Origin: Delphinapterus leucas
Lineage: Eukaryota > Chordata > Mammalia > Artiodactyla > Monodontidae
Direction of reading: 5' to 3'
Length of the DNA: 64,000 bases
Assembly (NCBI RefSeq): GCF_002288925.2
Contig: NW_022098000.1
Coordinates: forward strand, 17,864,889 to 17,928,888
Shown here: positions 59,961 through 64,000 of the stretch, one piece after another
Numbering within the stretch: position 1 is the stretch's first letter
Layout of the letters: every line of letters begins with the position of its first letter
The notes under the pieces: generated by a model
What the model was told of the DNA's origin: nothing
What the model saw: the letters and a program-made list of their open reading frames with translations, nothing else
Databases searched by the model: none
Program-made: the position numbers and the translations under genes

Positions 59961-61673
59961 ACATTTCAAACTAGCTCAGGAAGTAAATAAAACTGCTTGA
60001 AAGAAATGAGAACAGGAGAACACCAGAGCAAAAGCGGCTGGAAGGAGAAAGGGAGAACCACCCCGCTGGAGCCAATGGATAGGCTCTTCAGGATGTAGGG
60101 GAGACCGTGAAGCTTGCATTCCAGGGCAGGGATCAGAGAGAAGATAACAAGAAAGCAAGCAAACAAGATGGTTTCAGATGGAGACAGTGAGCATCATGAC
60201 CGCTCTGGCTGGTGCATGGAGGCTGGATCTTAGGGAGGTAAGAATCAACACAGGAAGACTAGTTAGGATGCTGCTACAGCGAGCGGGCAGGTGACGTGTA
60301 ATCATGGCTTGTACCAGGGTGCACAGTGGAGATGAGCGTAAGTGATGAGTGGTATCACCCCGTTTTGCAGGTGAAATGACTACGGCCCAGAGACGGCACA
60401 CAAACCCGGGGAGAAAGTCAGTGCTCAACTCAGGCCAGCTGGACATCTCTAGTTGCCCCTGTCATTTGACACCATACCCTAGAAATCTGGCAGACACTGG
60501 TGGCATCTCCTAGTCGGTTGACTTATATTTTTATTGGTTCTTCTGGCACAGAGGGAAATCTGGGAGTCAGGTGCCAGATGACACCGGGCAGGGTGCAGAC
60601 AGTGATGTGCACTCTTCCCGGAGCTGTTAATCACCGCTCATTAGAAACCTCATGACTAGACTCCCACTTGTCAAGAGAAACATTTTCAAGCTCCTCAATC
60701 AGGAAGACATTGCCCCTTGTTTCAAAGGATGACGTTCACCAGTTGTAAAACGCACAAAGCAAAGCACAACTGCCTCTTTTACAAGCTTTACAGCCTGAGA
60801 AATTCTTGCAACTGTGCAGATTCTGAAGGCCTCTGACACGGCACATCTAATGTTCCAACAGCATTTTTCCCTTGTACAACCACCCACATCCTGCTTCTGC
60901 TTCCAGTGCAATCTTAAGGCTTGGATATCACGCATTCCCACCAGCCCCCTTCTGATCCACAGACAAGTTTTATGGATACGTTTTTAAGATTTGAATTCAT
61001 TAGGCCCTGGCATGCATGTGCCCTTCCTCCCTGAAAATGCACATGGCCATTCATGCCAAAACATGTTTTTTATTCACTCAATTAGACAAAGAACACTTGT
61101 CTACGCTCTGGTTCTCAGGGACAGTACATTGGATGACCCGGCCAGTCAATATAGTGCACTGTTCTTGCTTAAAAAAAGAAATTCCTGCCCACAAATCACA
61201 TGCCAACAGCCTAAGAAATCCACCCACCTATTTCCTGAACTCAGTTCAAAACTTTCAATATTTAATATTCCCCCCAATTTTGCCAAAGGATATTATCAGT
61301 GGAAATTAAGTACATGACTTCTAACATAATTTGGAAGGCAGAATGCTGAATTGATGCTGTCCAATCATTAACAGTGAGTCAAGTGAATGGGAAAATGCCG
61401 CTAGGAATGGTTTTAGAAGCTCCACAATGGAGCTCACAACCACAGCTAAAGCCAGAGACCATTTGACAAGCATCTTTCTAGAAAATCTATTCCTCTACCA
61501 AGTATAGATATCTGTCACTATGTACAGGATACACAGTAGCTGGTTGCATTGCAGATTTCTCTAAAGTTACTTGCATTTTTTTCCTAGCAGGAAAAAAAAA
61601 TTTGCCCCTAGAAACTTACTTCTTTCCTCCCTTTACCTTACTATTGACAATATCCATCAAAATTGTTTTGCAG

Positions 61674-61891
61674 GGCTTCCCTGGTGGCGCAGTGGTTGAG
61701 AGTCCGCCTGCCGATGCAGGGGACACGGGTTCATGCCCCGGTCTGGGAAGATCCCACATGCCGCGGAGCGGCTGGGCCCGTGAGCCATGGCCGCTGAGCC
61801 TGCGCGTCTGGGGCCTGTGCTCCGCAACGGGAGAGGCCACAACAGTGAGAGGCCCGCGTACCGCAAATTAAAAAAAAAAAAAAAAAAAAAA
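61674..61891 (+). mobile_element. CHR SINE, short type, long A tail
   Basis: TGTTTTGCAG lies at 61664-61673 and 61892-61901 as the TSD. The body is close to the apparent consensus and has an uninterrupted A run of about 22 nt, suggesting a young insertion. Confidence 0.95.
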
Positions 61892-63219
61892 TGTTTTGCA
61901 GCAACTCAAGCATTGTGTTACCTGTGACTTCTCTAATAAGAAATTGAAGCCTCAGGATGTGTGGGATAAATTAATTCTTTATTTTCTTAGTTCAGAAAGT
62001 TCATGGTTCAGTACTGAGTTTACAGCAAATAAAGAGCACTTATAATAAGATTCAGATACTAAAAGAGAAGACAAACGCTCTAAACAAGAAAGCTAGATGT
62101 CCACAGAAGCGGGTTGTATTCTCTTGGAAAAGATTTGAACATAAACTTATCAAAATAGTCACAAAAGAGATCCTGAGCAAATGAATTTATTCCTTTTTCT
62201 CCTTTAAGTTTCCCAAATTCTCTACAGGGCCATATTAACGTTTATAATTAGAAAAACAATAAATGTTATTTTTAAAAGCAGTTACCACTGATAAGTATAT
62301 TTTCCCTCTGTTAATTGGAAAATGTGGCCACAACAGCTCTTATTTATATTGGTAGCCAAGGAACAGGACAGTTGGAAAATCATCTACTTGGCTGAGCTCC
62401 TCTCTTTACTTTTTTCAAGCATTCACAGGCACAAAAGGACAACACTCCTCCCAACTTACTGTGGTGAAGCAAATATTAAGACTTAAACGAAAGGCCTCTG
62501 GGAAAACTTGGCCAGTGAAGGCAATGGATCCACCAGATATTTGAAGTCCCTTTGGAGAAACTTGAAAAGTAGAGTTCTTTTTGCTCTATAGCCATGTTGT
62601 AACCGTGCTAACTTAGAAGACTCATTTGAGAAATCAGGGTGAGACAGTAAGACAGACCAAAAAGGGGGAGAAGGCAGGGATCCTGAGGGGAGAGCTCCCT
62701 AAGTAACCCAAATCAGTACGAGTCTATTGTATGAACTTCAAGACCATGAAATTTATTTTGGCCAAATGAGCCCCAAATGTCCTCCTGATTAGTTTCCATA
62801 CAAATACACTCTGTCCTTCCAGATACTGTATTTATTGGTCTAAACTGATAAGAAAAGAGAGATAAGTGGTTCACCTTACAGGACAGCTGAGTCATACCTA
62901 AAACTCCATTGCTGACCTGACTATTTTCCTTCCGGATTCCCAGAACCACTGAGTATGAGGAACCATCCAAAGGAATTAGGTAAACAAGCTATTGATTAAA
63001 ATTCGTGGGCTTGAATGCCTCTGGGCTACAGAGGTTTGAGCAGTATCTGTGAGAACAATGATATAACTTGTCCTGGGTTGCACTGGAAAGAGCCATTTCC
63101 AGCTGTGTCCTTGCAACCGTCCACTCTTCCCTCAACCAGCTCCCCAAACTGACATGCCCGCTTTGGGTGCACAATCAAATCACAACCTGAAACTGAACCT
63201 CAAAAGTAACTCTCCTCTT

Positions 63220-63440
63220 AACAAATATACACTACTATAGATAAAATAGATAATCAACAAGGACCTACCATATAGCACAGGAAACTCTACTCAATATTCT
63301 GTAATAACCTATATGGGAAAAGAATCTGAAAAGCAATGGATGGATGTATATGTATAACTGAATGACTTTGCTGTATACCTGAAACTAACACAACATCATA
63401 AATCAACTATACTCCAATATAAAATTAAAATAGAATAAAA
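63220..63440 (+). mobile_element. L1 3' UTR fragment, sense
   Basis: The TSD TAACTCTCCTCTT lies at 63207-63219 and 63441-63453. The body has CATATAGCACAGGAAACTCT and AACACAACATCATAAATCAA. Confidence 0.92.
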
Positions 63441-63789
63441 TAACTCTCCTCTTTTAACATCAAACAAAATGCACTTCCCTGTTGACTGGCCTTTCGGAGG
63501 ATAACACACTGTGGAAGGCTGAAATGTTTCTCCAGCCCTGGGGATGGTGGAGCCATGGATGCTGAAGCCATTGTCATGGCGAGGATGGTATACAAGTGAA
63601 ACAAGAGTTTGAGACTACTTTGCTTCTCTCCTATGATGGAGCAGCATTCCTGAGCGTACTCTGCAAACAGGCAGAGGTGGAAGACTCCAGCCCCAGAAGC
63701 CTTCTTTTCAGCGTGTTTCATGATCTTCGTAGTCAACTCCTAAAAATCAAAATCATGACAATCCTGGAACATCATGGCAAAGGAAGAAA

Positions 63790-63900
63790 GGAAATCTACC
63801 ACTAACTAGCTGTGTGGTCTTAGAAAAACCCCATCCCTTTTCAGATCTGTTTCCTCATTTCTAAAAGAAAAAGGTTACTCTAGGTCATCTCTCTTCAAAT
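63790..63900 (+). mobile_element. MIR fragment, sense
   Basis: CTAACTAGCTGTGTGGTCTT then TCTGTTTCCTCATTTCTAAA is a MIR pattern. Confidence 0.65.
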
Positions 63901-64000
63901 TCTCTTATTGTTTGTCTCACTATGGCTCTTTCATTCTCCCCACTCCCCACCTACAGACCCCCAACTCCCTTTCTCCTTCCAAGTTACTTCCACTGGTTCC

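Larger units (their letters stand above)
58439..64000 (-). other. TNFRSF21: TNFRSF21 upstream intron (3' part, runs off the window)
   Basis: From the acceptor at 58440-58439 to the right edge there is no further TNFRSF21 exon that I can recognise. The stretch holds four CHR SINE or L1 insertions (58488-58970, 59001-59203, 61674-61891, 63220-63440), a MaLR-type LTR (59490-59850) and MIR pieces. The rest appears to be unique intronic sequence. Confidence 0.7.

Noticed and set aside
63425..63736. 103-codon minus-strand frame inside the TNFRSF21 intron, considered as another exon
   Set aside because: It overlaps an L1 tail, does not resemble the DR6 death domain, and its borders do not give a convincing splice pair in phase with the exon at 58438.

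Overview
This is mammalian nuclear DNA, almost certainly cetacean and more likely a toothed whale than a baleen whale (the last step is a weak inference). The evidence is about seventeen tRNA-derived SINEs of the cetartiodactyl CHR type. Nine are short copies (~205 bp), many with perfect target-site duplications (TSDs). There are also 3' UTR fragments of the cetartiodactyl L1 family. Older mammalian repeats (MIR, L2, hAT-Charlie MER5A, MaLR LTRs, ERV-L) fill much of the rest. I see no bacterial genes, operons or CRISPR arrays.

The only protein-coding gene I can support is on the minus strand at the right-hand end. Two coding exons (58210-58438 and 56638-56867) join in phase with GT/AG borders. 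They encode the last 152 residues of a protein recognisable as TNFRSF21 (death receptor 6), ending at a TAG stop at 56638-56640. A 3' UTR of about 1.2 kb follows, with one AATAAA signal at 55447-55452. From 58439 to 64000 is intron, so the rest of the gene lies beyond the right edge.

Positions 1 to about 55.4 kb look intergenic. They are a mosaic of repeats of different ages: old antisense L1 (about 7.7-10.1 kb), a decayed ERV-L-type provirus (about 20.05-22.57 kb, antisense, with a probable LTR, primer-binding site, reverse-transcriptase blocks and a dUTPase-like block), a CA-based minisatellite (34.8-35.1 kb), a 163-bp tandem duplication (41.05-41.38 kb) and a twin-primed, inverted L1 (43.05-43.38 kb). 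Unique stretches between them have many short open frames, but none has splice context or similarity that I recognise.

I found no clear undescribed system. The observations most worth a second look are the inverted L1 with intact TSDs, the two recent local duplications, a SINE lying 50 nt upstream of a TNFRSF21 splice acceptor, and sorting-motif candidates in the receptor tail. All repeat family names are from recognition by eye and would need RepeatMasker to confirm.
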